From: Armatimonadota bacterium
Lineage (GTDB): Bacteria > Armatimonadota > Fimbriimonadia > Fimbriimonadales > Fimbriimonadaceae
Reading direction: 5' to 3'
Assembly (NCBI GenBank): GCA_023428805.1
Contig: JAEYWW010000345.1
Span: forward strand, 1 to 15,036
DNA length: 15,036 nucleotides
Positions 6,386 to 13,616 of the stretch are shown here, piece after piece (within the stretch, counting starts at the first letter, position 1; every line of letters starts with the position of its first letter). The notes under the pieces were generated by a model that was not told the origin of the DNA, searched no databases, and saw only the letters and a list, made by a program, of their open reading frames with translations. A program made the translations under genes and the position numbers.

Positions 6386-7885
6386 CTAAGTCAATTCTTT
6401 GTCCTGCCTGCCCTTTGAAAATCTGTTCGACAACTCCAGTCCAGCCACAACCAGCATCGCCAGCCAGCAGATCCAGACGAAGACGAATCGGTATGCGTTG
6501 CCATCCGCTTGATCCGGGATCAATACTTCGACGCGGAGGGTTTGTTCGGTTTTCGGCTTCGCCGCCGCAATCACACGACCGCGGGCGTCGATGGCCATGG
6601 TGCGTCCGAGGGCGGCGGAACGGAGGGTGGGGGCGCCGGCTTCGATGCTGCGCCAGACGGTGGACTGCCAGAGCTGATCCCAGGCGGGGGTGTCGATGTA
6701 CCAGTCGTCGATGCACATCGCCGCGAGCACCTGGGCGCTGTTGCGTTGGTGGCTCTGGACCAGGTCGGGGAAGAGCCCCTCGAAGCAGATCAGCGGCCCG
6801 ATCTTGATCTGTCCGAGCTTGGGGGTTACAAGCTTGTCGGCGGGGGTGAGGTCGCCTGAGCCAATATTGAAGGCCGCAGTGGGGAAGAACTGCCGGAAGG
6901 GCACATACTCGCCAAAGACCACCAGACGCGTTTTGTCGGCAAAGGACCAGTTTCCGTCGTAGACCATCGCCGACTGATACGCCTTGTCTCCTGCGATCCG
7001 ACGCGCTCCAAAGATCACGGGAAGCGGCGGCTTCTGGCCGAGCGGGTTGTAGGGAGGCATATTCTCGCCCGCGATCACAAGCCCTTCGGGCAGGACGAGG
7101 AACTCGGCGCCATACGAAACTGCCTGATCCGCCATGCGGGGCACCCGTTCAAAGAGCTGCATCTGCTCCTCGTCCGGGTCGGAAAACGCCATATCAACCC
7201 CCGGCTGCCCCACCGCCACCACCGCCTGCCTGCCTGCTGGCATGGTGCTGAATCGATGCGCTGAGAGCAGGAGGAAGAGGACGAAAACGATGGACATTCG
7301 GAAAAGCTGTTGTCCGGGAATCGGCTTCTCCTTCGCGGGCCAAATCCAGTTGGCGATGGCGATGTTGGGGAGGACGAGCCAAGCCGACACCAGGAAGATC
7401 GTGCCAAACGCGGCGTGCTGGACAAAGGCGGGGTACATCCAGAGCGGGTGCGCCAGATTCGACCAGGGAAAGGCGATGACCGGGCAATAGGCTCGAAAAG
7501 CCTCCATCCCCGCCCAGACAAAGGGGATCAGCCACCATCTCCCGCTTCGCCAGCAGGAGTTGATGAGCCAGCCGAGAAGCATGAAGAACAGGCCGGTGAT
7601 CGCGCTGCTGACCAGCCAGGGAATCGCCGCCAGAATATAGCTTCCGGTCCATTTGCCCACAAAAGGAACGATCCAGAACATCTGGAAAAGATAAAGAACG
7701 AAGCCGAAAAGATATCCAGATCGTCTCGCGCCCTTCGCGTCGCAGTCGCGCAGGGCGGCCAGCCAGGGCGCGATGCAGACCAAAACCAGAAAGGAAAGAT
7801 TGGCGGGAGGAAACGCGAGCGCCATCAACACCGCCGATCCGATGGTCGGCAATGCGCGCTTCAGCGATTCACTCAGCTTCTTCAT
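6386..7885 (-). CDS. lnt: Apolipoprotein N-acyltransferase
   Basis: Lnt adds the third acyl chain to the N-terminal cysteine of lipoproteins in the inner membrane, which implies a diderm-type lipoprotein pathway. I take ATG 7885 (499 aa) because the protein then begins MKKLSESLKRALP followed at once by the first membrane helix; an upstream in-frame ATG at 7939 would add an atypical 18-residue extension deep inside the phosphatase gene. About six N-terminal transmembrane helices precede the periplasmic nitrilase domain. Its triad is Glu267 (VLPEG), Lys318 (ADKTRL) and Cys367 (ICFEG), matching E. coli Glu267, Lys335 and Cys387. A last helix lies near residues 466-484. The gene overlaps the phosphatase gene by 17 bp, indicating translational coupling. 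Length and residue content are those of a working enzyme. Confidence 0.92.
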   Translation of the reverse strand: MKKLSESLKRALPTIGSAVLMALAFPPANLSFLVLVCIAPWLAALRDCDAKGARRSGYLFGFVLYLFQMFWIVPFVGKWTGSYILAAIPWLVSSAITGLFFMLLGWLINSCWRSGRWWLIPFVWAGMEAFRAYCPVIAFPWSNLAHPLWMYPAFVQHAAFGTIFLVSAWLVLPNIAIANWIWPAKEKPIPGQQLFRMSIVFVLFLLLSAHRFSTMPAGRQAVVAVGQPGVDMAFSDPDEEQMQLFERVPRMADQAVSYGAEFLVLPEGLVIAGENMPPYNPLGQKPPLPVIFGARRIAGDKAYQSAMVYDGNWSFADKTRLVVFGEYVPFRQFFPTAAFNIGSGDLTPADKLVTPKLGQIKIGPLICFEGLFPDLVQSHQRNSAQVLAAMCIDDWYIDTPAWDQLWQSTVWRSIEAGAPTLRSAALGRTMAIDARGRVIAAAKPKTEQTLRVEVLIPDQADGNAYRFVFVWICWLAMLVVAGLELSNRFSKGRQDKELT

Positions 7886-8489
7886 CAAAGATGCCCAGAT
7901 GAGTCTGGTCCGAATACGAGAGAAGCTGCCAGCCCCCACCTGGACGCCGCCGCAGCTCGCTCACGCTCGCATTTTCAAACCGGAAGCAGAGCGCGGTTTC
8001 GATTTTGGCATCCAGCAGGCGGGCGAGGAGCACGGCGCAAGTGCCACCGTGGCTGAAAACGGCCATGTCCTCTTCGGAGGTTTGGATCAAGTCCACAATC
8101 GGGTCGAGGCGGTTCCAGACATCGGTCAGGGACTCGCCGCCCTCAGGCTTGACATCCCAGCGGGCGATCCCCTTGTCGCGGATTTCACCTTCGATAAAGG
8201 CGCGGAGGACGGTGAAGTGCTGGCCCTCCAGCTTGCCAAAAGTGCGCTCACGAAGCTCGGCGCGTAGTTCCAGAGTGTTTTCGGTCAAGGCTGCCGTAGG
8301 TTCAGCGGTCTGGCGGCATCGAGTGAGGTCGCTGCTCAGCACCCGGGAAAGCGGACGGCGGTCGAAGAAATGGGCGACAAGGTCCGCCTGCTGGCGTCCC
8401 AGATCATCCAATTCAGTATCCGTATGACCTTGAGCCCGGCCTTCGGTGTTCCAGCCAGTCTGGCCATGACGGATTAAATACAACCGCAT
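7869..8489 (-). CDS. Histidine phosphatase superfamily protein (phosphoglycerate mutase-like)
   Basis: The 206-residue protein carries the whole active site of branch-1 histidine phosphatases: RHG at 7-9 with the phospho-accepting His8, Asn14, Arg57 in SDLTRCRQTA, general acid Glu81 in ELRERTFG, and the second His147 in FSHGGT. The size is that of small phosphatases such as CobC-type and GpmB-like enzymes rather than glycolytic phosphoglycerate mutase (about 250 aa). The true substrate is unknown; alpha-ribazole phosphate and small phospho-sugars are candidates, and no cobalamin gene is nearby. It begins 12 bp after the stop of the Clp1-like gene and overlaps lnt at its 3' end, so it sits inside the operon. 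Confidence 0.87.
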   Translation of the reverse strand: MRLYLIRHGQTGWNTEGRAQGHTDTELDDLGRQQADLVAHFFDRRPLSRVLSSDLTRCRQTAEPTAALTENTLELRAELRERTFGKLEGQHFTVLRAFIEGEIRDKGIARWDVKPEGGESLTDVWNRLDPIVDLIQTSEEDMAVFSHGGTCAVLLARLLDAKIETALCFRFENASVSELRRRPGGGWQLLSYSDQTHLGIFDEEAE

Positions 8490-8501
8490 CGCAGCGTTTT
8501 G

Positions 8502-9398
8502 TTATACCGTCCAGGGGCGCAGGTCCCCCACCTCATTGCCTGTTTCGTCCAATTTCAACAGGCCCAAACGCACGATATTGGCGCGGCTTCCTTCCTCAGC
8601 CGTCGTATGGAGGACCAGCTTTTGAGTCTGCGGGTCGAACGAATGAACGATTCCCATGCCAACATCACGACCGTCTGAACGCGCCAGGCTGCAGAGCAGG
8701 CCGCGGTACTCGCTCGGGTGGATGAGGCTGATGCGGCGCGCATGGGCTTCGTCCATGAGGCGTGCCGCAGCGTATTCGTCGATGTCCTGGTCGGTGACAA
8801 CATGCAGCACTGACCCAGCGGCCCAGCCGATCCCTCCCCACTCGGAAAGGTCCATTTTGAACCCCGCTCCCAAGCGTGCTTGCTGGATCACCACATCCGC
8901 CAGATCGAACTCCTGAAGATTTCCCAGGTCGAGCATCTCCACCCATTTAGCCCTGCGATGCGCCCGCAGGATGTAGTCGGGCGTCTGAGCTTCCATCTCA
9001 ATGGCTTCCGTCGGCCAGGGCCATTTCCATCGGGCGTAGGCGGATTTGGAGGGGATCAGGCAACGGTCAAGTTCGACCATCTCCGCCATCGAGTAGATCA
9101 GCTCCCTGGTCGCGGGGCCGGTCAAGCCGGAAGGAGCGAGCAGAAAATAGTTCTCCGGCATCTCCCGCAGCAGCCGCGATGTGCCCGCCAGCACGGCGAG
9201 AGGAGCTTGGGCGGAGTCCGTGGCTCCCACGAATCGCCATCCTCGCACCCGTCCCTCCCGATAGATAGAAATGCGCCCCGCCCATCCGTAGTCGCTGAAG
9301 CTGGGGTCGGCGATGAGCAGGGGAGTGTCGCCCAACTCGTGGCGCAGCCATTCCCGCCATGTCCACCGCGGGTGGTTGATGAGAAGGGTCGCGCCCAT
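8502..9398 (-). CDS. Hypothetical protein resembling Clp1/Grc3 polynucleotide kinases but lacking Walker A
   Basis: The 298-residue protein has no obvious named family, but its layout tracks Clp1/Grc3 5'-hydroxyl polynucleotide kinases. Residues 4-22 sit where the P-loop helix should be, but read LLINHPRWTWREWLRHEL with no GxxxxGK[ST]. Residues 27-45 (LLIADPSFSD, then GWAGRISIY) resemble the Walker B strand and 'GQ...pPG.i' segment. FVGATD (57-61) followed by LAGTSRL and SGLTGPATREL (90-100) resembles 'fvGstsP', 'l.G..rL' and 'sGlv.GP..r.L'. The C-terminus, GMGIVHSFD (247-255), LVLHTT and GLLKLDETGNEV, resembles the Clp1 beta domain. If correct, this is a nucleotide-binding-defective relative. 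The comparison is from memory of consensus patterns. It is the first gene of the operon. Confidence 0.5.
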   Translation of the reverse strand: MGATLLINHPRWTWREWLRHELGDTPLLIADPSFSDYGWAGRISIYREGRVRGWRFVGATDSAQAPLAVLAGTSRLLREMPENYFLLAPSGLTGPATRELIYSMAEMVELDRCLIPSKSAYARWKWPWPTEAIEMEAQTPDYILRAHRRAKWVEMLDLGNLQEFDLADVVIQQARLGAGFKMDLSEWGGIGWAAGSVLHVVTDQDIDEYAAARLMDEAHARRISLIHPSEYRGLLCSLARSDGRDVGMGIVHSFDPQTQKLVLHTTAEEGSRANIVRLGLLKLDETGNEVGDLRPWTV

Positions 9399-9406
9399 GA
9401 CGTGTG

Positions 9407-9412
9407 AGTTTG
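9407..9412 (-). promoter_or_regulatory. -10 element (CAAACT) for the five-gene lnt operon
   Basis: CAAACT, in the context CGGTCAAACT, ends eight bases before the ATG at 9398 on the minus strand. The kinase gene stop lies only a few bases further upstream (9426), so this element would drive the operon separately. It has no Shine-Dalgarno sequence and no clear -35 box. Confidence 0.4.
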
Positions 9413-9425
9413 ACCGAAAAAGCTC

Positions 9426-10652
9426 CTATGGAGTTATCGAAGAGACCGCGAGGACGATCGCCGTCGTGATTGTCGCCAGCGCAAGCAAGACGATGAAGAA
9501 TTTGACGATGAACTGCTTGGCCTCCGGGCTGAAGAGAGGCTGCCTCGGAGCGGGTGGGTAGTAGATCGGCACGCCTTGCGGAAGATTCACCGGCGCCCCG
9601 TAGGGATTGTAGGGAGTGCCTCCCGTCATCGGCTGCGGAGATGCGGTGGGTTGTCCGTAGGGAGCGTAAACTTGACCGGGCGCACCGCCTGGGACATAGG
9701 GCTGCTGGTAGACCTGTCCGGGCTGATGCTGTGTTGTCGGAGGAGGGTTGAGGAGAATCGGGGGCGGGCCGGGAGTGACCGCACCCCAAGTCTGAGCCGG
9801 AGGCGGCTGGGAGACGACCGAGCCGCTCTTCATTTCGGCCAGCACGGCCTCCAGCGAACCCTTCATCTCATCCGCGCTCGCAGGGCGCATGGAAGGAGTC
9901 TTGTCGAGGGCCCTCTCGATCACCCGCCACAGGCTGTGCGTCGCCTGAGCCGGCTGCATGGGGTGCGTGTTCATGATCGAGTAGGTGATCGAGACCACGC
10001 TGTCGCCCGTGAACGGCTTGACCCCCGCCACCATTTCGTAGAGAATCACGCCCACGCTGAACAGGTCGCTTCGGGCGTCGATCTCGCGCCCGTGAATCTG
10101 CTCTGGGGACATATAGCTGGGAGTTCCGAAGACCTGACCGTCCATGGTCAAATTCGGCTCAAAAGTCAGCCGTGCGATGCCGAAGTCGGTGATCTTGATC
10201 TGTCCGCTCTCAAGGAGCTGGATGTTGTCCGGCTTGATGTCTCGATGCACAACGCCGTTGGCGTGCGCGTAGCTGAGGCCCTTCAGAATTTCGATGGCGA
10301 TCTCGACCGCGCGAACGGGCGCGATGGAGCCGATCGCATCAAATTCCTGGCGGAGATTGCGTCCGTCCAGGTACTCCATTGCGATGAAGCGGCGCTCTCC
10401 TTCGGCATCAACTTGGTAGATTGTGACGATGTTGGGATGGGTGAGGCGGCCCGCCGCGCGGGCTTCGCGGAGGAACCGGTTGAGCCTCTCTTCGCGCTGC
10501 TTCTGGCCCGCGCCCACGGGCATCGCCAGCTCCTTGACGGCGACGCGGCGATTCAGCTCGGAATCCCACGCTTCGTAGACAATGTCGTTCGAGCGCGCGA
10601 TCTCCCGGATGATCTGATACTTGCCCAGCGTGCCGGGCGGGCTCTGGCTCAT
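9426..10652 (-). CDS. Membrane-anchored Ser/Thr protein kinase with a glycine-free nucleotide loop
   Basis: Residues 12-270 form a Hanks-type kinase domain: VAVK with Lys40, helix C Glu63 (FLREA), the catalytic loop VVHRDIKPDN (Asp138, Asn143), DFG at 156-158, an activation segment ending GTPSYMSPEQ, and Asp196 (SDLFSVG). Residues 283-370 are a Pro/Gly/Gln/Tyr-rich linker of low complexity. One membrane helix (about 381-403) is followed by only five residues, so it has no external sensor domain, unlike PASTA kinases. The glycine-rich loop reads EIARSNDIVYEA, with none of the usual glycines and one residue shorter, so the ATP-binding loop is unusual although all catalytic residues are intact. 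Transcription is probably from CAAAAT at 10664, within the 27-bp gap after the glycosyl hydrolase gene; read-through is possible. Confidence 0.9.
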   Translation of the reverse strand: MSQSPPGTLGKYQIIREIARSNDIVYEAWDSELNRRVAVKELAMPVGAGQKQREERLNRFLREARAAGRLTHPNIVTIYQVDAEGERRFIAMEYLDGRNLRQEFDAIGSIAPVRAVEIAIEILKGLSYAHANGVVHRDIKPDNIQLLESGQIKITDFGIARLTFEPNLTMDGQVFGTPSYMSPEQIHGREIDARSDLFSVGVILYEMVAGVKPFTGDSVVSITYSIMNTHPMQPAQATHSLWRVIERALDKTPSMRPASADEMKGSLEAVLAEMKSGSVVSQPPPAQTWGAVTPGPPPILLNPPPTTQHQPGQVYQQPYVPGGAPGQVYAPYGQPTASPQPMTGGTPYNPYGAPVNLPQGVPIYYPPAPRQPLFSPEAKQFIVKFFIVLLALATITTAIVLAVSSITP

Positions 10653-10663
10653 GGGCTCAACTC

Positions 10664-10669
10664 ATTTTG
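10664..10669 (-). promoter_or_regulatory. -10 element (CAAAAT) for the kinase gene
   Basis: CAAAAT ends eleven bases before the kinase ATG (10652), inside the 27-bp gap after the glycosyl hydrolase stop. The sequence around it, ACGTCAAAATGAG, resembles that of the aldehyde dehydrogenase promoter. The predicted leader would be about five bases. Confidence 0.35.
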
Positions 10670-10679
10670 ACGTGCAAAC

Positions 10680-12458
10680 TCAGAATCCGGCTCCCGGCGC
10701 GCCCTCCAAGAGTGGGAAGGGCGGATCGGGATAGCCCTTCTTGTCCCAATTTGCGCGCTGCTTCCGAACCTTTTCGAGCAGTCCGGGGACTTGGTGGGGC
10801 GCGTTGGCTTTGGTTTTGAAGGCCCGCTCAAAGATCGGCCAATACTCGTCGATGCGGTGGCTGTAGTCGAAGACCATGACTCCCTGAGTCGTCGCGGCGG
10901 CGGCTTGCAGGGCTTCCTCGAAGGCGACTTTGTCTGTCCAGTAGTCGGCGATCATGATGCCCGCGTAAGTCCATGTTTGATCGCGGATGACGCGGTTGGA
11001 GATCGCTCCGCCCGCTTCGACCGTGCGTCCCGTCGGCTTGGCGCGCTCCAATGCCTGGAAGATTGTCGGAACGGGGTAGTAGCAGCCCGTCATGATGAAG
11101 TCAAGCTGATCGGCGAATCCCGCTTTCTGATAGGCGCGAGTCATGTAGGGGAATCCCGCTTGAAGATCGGGTGAAGCATAGTTTGCTCCGTAGTTGATGT
11201 AATCGCCGTACCAGGAGCCTGCGTAGAGGGCAAATCCCGCCTTCGGATTGATCTGGGTCACTCGGTGTCGGACACTCTTCACCCAGTCGGTCATCGCTTC
11301 GGCACGAAACGCCATCCAGGCATCGAAATAGGGGCCGGGGCGGAACCCGCTCATGCCGAGGCGGCTGTCGCATGTGAATCGGAAGACATCGTCGGGCCAG
11401 TTGAGTTTTCTACCGATCTTCTGCTCAAAGGAAGCTCTGGTCGTGGGGCTGAAATCTGCGTTGAAGCCTCCGAATCGCAGGCGGTCATCATAGATCACGC
11501 CATCGACATCGTAGTTCTGGAGCACCTCTTCGATGAAGCTCATCGCCCGGTCTTGGTTCGCCTTGAGATGCGGGTTCATCATCAGCGGAATCTGCGTCTG
11601 ATTGTCTTCGATCGGAGCGAAGTTGGGCTTCGTCCCGAACCTTGGCGCTGCTCCCACAGAGAGCTTGTTGATGAAATCCAAACCTGTGTCGTTCGCAATG
11701 CCGGTGGGGTTTGCGACCAGGACTGATCCACCAGCGGGGACAGCGGGCTTATCCTTGCACAACGAAATGACCTTGCCTGAAGCGTCGAGAGCGGCATAGG
11801 CTTTGCCATCCCCGACATTGGCGGTGAAGATCGCAGAGGGATGGTTCCATGTCTTCGGATTGGCCGCAGGAGAGATCATGATCGAATCTCCGCCAAAACT
11901 CACCTCCGGCTGAGGAATGTACTGCCAGGTTTGCAGATCGCGTTTGCCGTATCCCCAGCCCGCATCGCCGAATTGATCCGGCTGTTCCAATGCGTAGCGA
12001 TGGCCTTCGCTGAAGGCGTTGAGAGCGGCATAAAACGAGATTCCCTGCGCCCGCGCCTCTTCGCTCATCGCCTTGAGGGGATCGTTGCCTTCGGGCTGGG
12101 TGGCGGTGCGCCACTTCAAGAGTTGAGGCGCATGCTTGCTGGGGTAGAGCGTGCGTCCGACGATGGGCTTGACATCGTAGACGACTGTATTGAAGCCGAT
12201 TTCGGCAGCTTTTCGAATGACGGCCTTGGCCTTTTCCGGCGTGTTCACCGCATCGAGATTGGCCGTTCCGTCCACCCACAAAATCCGCGCCTGCAGCCCG
12301 AGACGTCTTGCGTTGCTGTTGGCGATGCCATAGCTCGCAAGCTGGTCGTCGATCCTTGTCCAGCGCAGGGAGGGGAACGGGGCCGCTGACTGGTAGCGGT
12401 TGGTGGGGACTTGAATCTGCCCCATCGAAAGCGCGCAGGCCGCGGCGATCAAGCTCAT
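10680..12458 (-). CDS. Exported GHL10-like glycosyl hydrolase (DUF187)
   Basis: The 592-residue protein is built like the DUF187/GHL10 family, an alpha-amylase-type (beta/alpha)8 barrel believed to hydrolyse glycans. The opening barrel strand is seen as ILWVDGTANLDAVNTPEKA (59-77), then GFNTVVYDVKPIVGRTLYPS (88-107), the usual 'G.NtvvvdVkp..G...YpS' signature. SFYAALNAF (141-149) and the strand-4 motif YDVDGVIYDDRLRF (316-329), with Asp324/Asp325 as likely catalytic residues, follow. A short hydrophobic N-terminus (MSLIAAACALSMGQ) suggests export, though it lacks a positive charge. An insertion of about 100 residues (185-290) with beta-rich sequence follows the early strands. The start at 12458 is preceded by CAAAAT; no alternative ATG, GTG or TTG lies in frame upstream. 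Substrate unknown; cell-wall or storage glycans are possible. Confidence 0.82.
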   Translation of the reverse strand: MSLIAAACALSMGQIQVPTNRYQSAAPFPSLRWTRIDDQLASYGIANSNARRLGLQARILWVDGTANLDAVNTPEKAKAVIRKAAEIGFNTVVYDVKPIVGRTLYPSKHAPQLLKWRTATQPEGNDPLKAMSEEARAQGISFYAALNAFSEGHRYALEQPDQFGDAGWGYGKRDLQTWQYIPQPEVSFGGDSIMISPAANPKTWNHPSAIFTANVGDGKAYAALDASGKVISLCKDKPAVPAGGSVLVANPTGIANDTGLDFINKLSVGAAPRFGTKPNFAPIEDNQTQIPLMMNPHLKANQDRAMSFIEEVLQNYDVDGVIYDDRLRFGGFNADFSPTTRASFEQKIGRKLNWPDDVFRFTCDSRLGMSGFRPGPYFDAWMAFRAEAMTDWVKSVRHRVTQINPKAGFALYAGSWYGDYINYGANYASPDLQAGFPYMTRAYQKAGFADQLDFIMTGCYYPVPTIFQALERAKPTGRTVEAGGAISNRVIRDQTWTYAGIMIADYWTDKVAFEEALQAAAATTQGVMVFDYSHRIDEYWPIFERAFKTKANAPHQVPGLLEKVRKQRANWDKKGYPDPPFPLLEGAPGAGF

Positions 12459-12464
12459 AACTTC

Positions 12465-12470
12465 ATTTTG
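12465..12470 (-). promoter_or_regulatory. -10 element (CAAAAT) for the GHL10-like gene
   Basis: CAAAAT ends six bases before the ATG at 12458 on the minus strand and is spaced as in the aldehyde dehydrogenase gene. The 62-bp gap to the divergent gene at 12521 holds both promoters. No ribosome binding site is seen for this gene. Confidence 0.45.
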
Positions 12471-12520
12471 GCTGAAGCAGCGTTCCTTCAGTAGCCGTCA
12501 AACAAGCAGAGGCTGAAATC

Positions 12521-13213
12521 ATGAAGACGGCACAGTATTTGGGATTGCTTGCGACGGTGTTCACCGGGTGCGCTTTGGGCGCATGGATGGCTCTTCGACC
12601 GCAGGTGGCCCACGCGCAGGTCAACAACGTCCGCACCGAAGAGTATTTGAGTATCCCGAATGGCGGGCTTCAACTGCGGACCAATCAGGGAAGAGTCATC
12701 GGCATGATTGGCGAATCCGGAGGATCAGGAATGATCGCCCTTTTTGCATCGGACGGCAAGCCTTCGCTTCAACTTTTCGGAGGAACGGGGGGCCAGATCA
12801 GTCTTGGAACTGCGGGTGGATCCAGCGGCCTTCATATCAAAGGTCCGAAGGATGAACAGGCTCAACTGCTTGCCCAGGGAGGATCAAGCTGGGTCTCGGT
12901 CGGCACATCGAAGTCCTCCGCGCAGCTTACGGGAGGGCAAGATTTCAGGCTCATGCTGCCGAATGGACAGGGACGACCCGTCGCGGAGCTTCAGAGCACC
13001 GTGGAGGGGGCATTCCTGCGACTCAGTGGAGCCAATAAGGCGATGGTCGAGGTCAACAGTTCCTCAACCCGTGGCCTGATGAAGCTTTTTGCACGTGAAG
13101 GAGAAACCGAAGTGTCTCTTGATGGCATGGGGACAATTCAGATCAGCAAGGAGAATTTGCCCCTCTTCAAGGCCCCGCTTCCGCCTAAAGAAGACGGGCA
13201 GCCTGAGCTTTGA
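12521..13213 (+). CDS. Exported hypothetical protein with beta-solenoid-like repeats
   Basis: The 230-residue protein begins with a signal peptide (MKTAQYLGLLATVF, a hydrophobic core to about residue 25, then VAHA before QVNN, so cleavage near residue 32). The mature part is built of short strands with alternating hydrophobic residues separated by Gly, Ser, Asp and Asn turns, for example MIALFASDGK (71-80), SLQLFGG (82-88), VSVGTS and FLRLSGANKA. Pitch is about 18-22 residues. This pattern suggests a beta-helix or a trimeric fibre-like shaft, and I do not recognise a named family. There is no catalytic motif. The tail is charged and proline-rich (PPKEDGQPEL). AGAGG lies eight bases before the ATG. 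It is divergent from the glycosyl hydrolase gene and overlaps the sufE-like gene by 29 bp at its 3' end. Confidence 0.78.
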   Translation: MKTAQYLGLLATVFTGCALGAWMALRPQVAHAQVNNVRTEEYLSIPNGGLQLRTNQGRVIGMIGESGGSGMIALFASDGKPSLQLFGGTGGQISLGTAGGSSGLHIKGPKDEQAQLLAQGGSSWVSVGTSKSSAQLTGGQDFRLMLPNGQGRPVAELQSTVEGAFLRLSGANKAMVEVNSSSTRGLMKLFAREGETEVSLDGMGTIQISKENLPLFKAPLPPKEDGQPEL

Positions 13214-13616
13214 CCTGCTGGACCATTCCCATGAGTCCGGCGGTTTTGCCCATCGAAAGCTCGCTCCCGAAGATCGCGTAAGGCAGGTCTTCGGGAACTT
13301 CCTTGGCGGCTTCCGGACTTTCTCCATTGAGCCCTTCCTGGAGGATCACGCCCATCACCCGCGCCGACATTCCCTGCGGGTTCTCCACGGCAAAGTGCAG
13401 GTTCATGCGTTGATTCTCATCCAAAACAACCCAGACATACGCCTCCGATTCGCAGGCGGGAGCTTTGTGGGAATCGGGGTACGGGCGGGTTGCTACGGAC
13501 TCAGGCACTGGACGATAGCGGTCGGCCATCGCCAGCAGAGCCTGGATGCGATCATTGCGATCCGGAAACATCTCCAGCAGGTCCATGATCGCCTGCAACT
13601 TGGGCGGCAGGGGCAT
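13185..13616 (-). CDS. SufE-like sulfur acceptor protein
   Basis: SufE takes persulfide sulfur from a cysteine desulfurase (or rhodanese) and passes it to the SufBCD scaffold in the cytoplasm. I start at ATG 13616 (143 aa) because it overlaps the rhodanese stop as TAATG; an in-frame ATG at 13652 would lie inside the rhodanese gene. The fold signature is clear: [20 protein letters not shown], then the acceptor Cys55 in KAPACESEAYVWV (canonical form 'v.GCqS.vwl', with Ala for Gly). After that come HFAVENPQGMSARVMGVILQ, LNG at 96-98, and the helical end SELSMGKTAGLMGMV. The length equals that of E. coli SufE (138 aa). SufE-like proteins follow rhodanese SseA in Mycobacterium tuberculosis as well (Rv3283/Rv3284, from memory), so the pair is likely a functional unit. 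Confidence 0.85.
   Translation of the reverse strand: MPLPPKLQAIMDLLEMFPDRNDRIQALLAMADRYRPVPESVATRPYPDSHKAPACESEAYVWVVLDENQRMNLHFAVENPQGMSARVMGVILQEGLNGESPEAAKEVPEDLPYAIFGSELSMGKTAGLMGMVQQVKAQAARLL

Noticed and set aside
7886..7939. Upstream start for lnt at 7939
   Set aside because: It would add 18 residues with no family counterpart and lie well inside the phosphatase gene; ATG 7885 gives the normal N-terminus.
9576..10670. 364-codon open frame on the plus strand
   Set aside because: It lies opposite the kinase gene, whose frame carries all kinase motifs; the plus-strand product is Arg-, His- and Asp-rich and resembles no domain. It is a GC-driven shadow.
12472..12493. CTGAAG/CTTCAG inverted repeat between the divergent genes, considered as an operator
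   Set aside because: The arms are only 6 bp with an 8-nt loop, and a match of this size is expected by chance.
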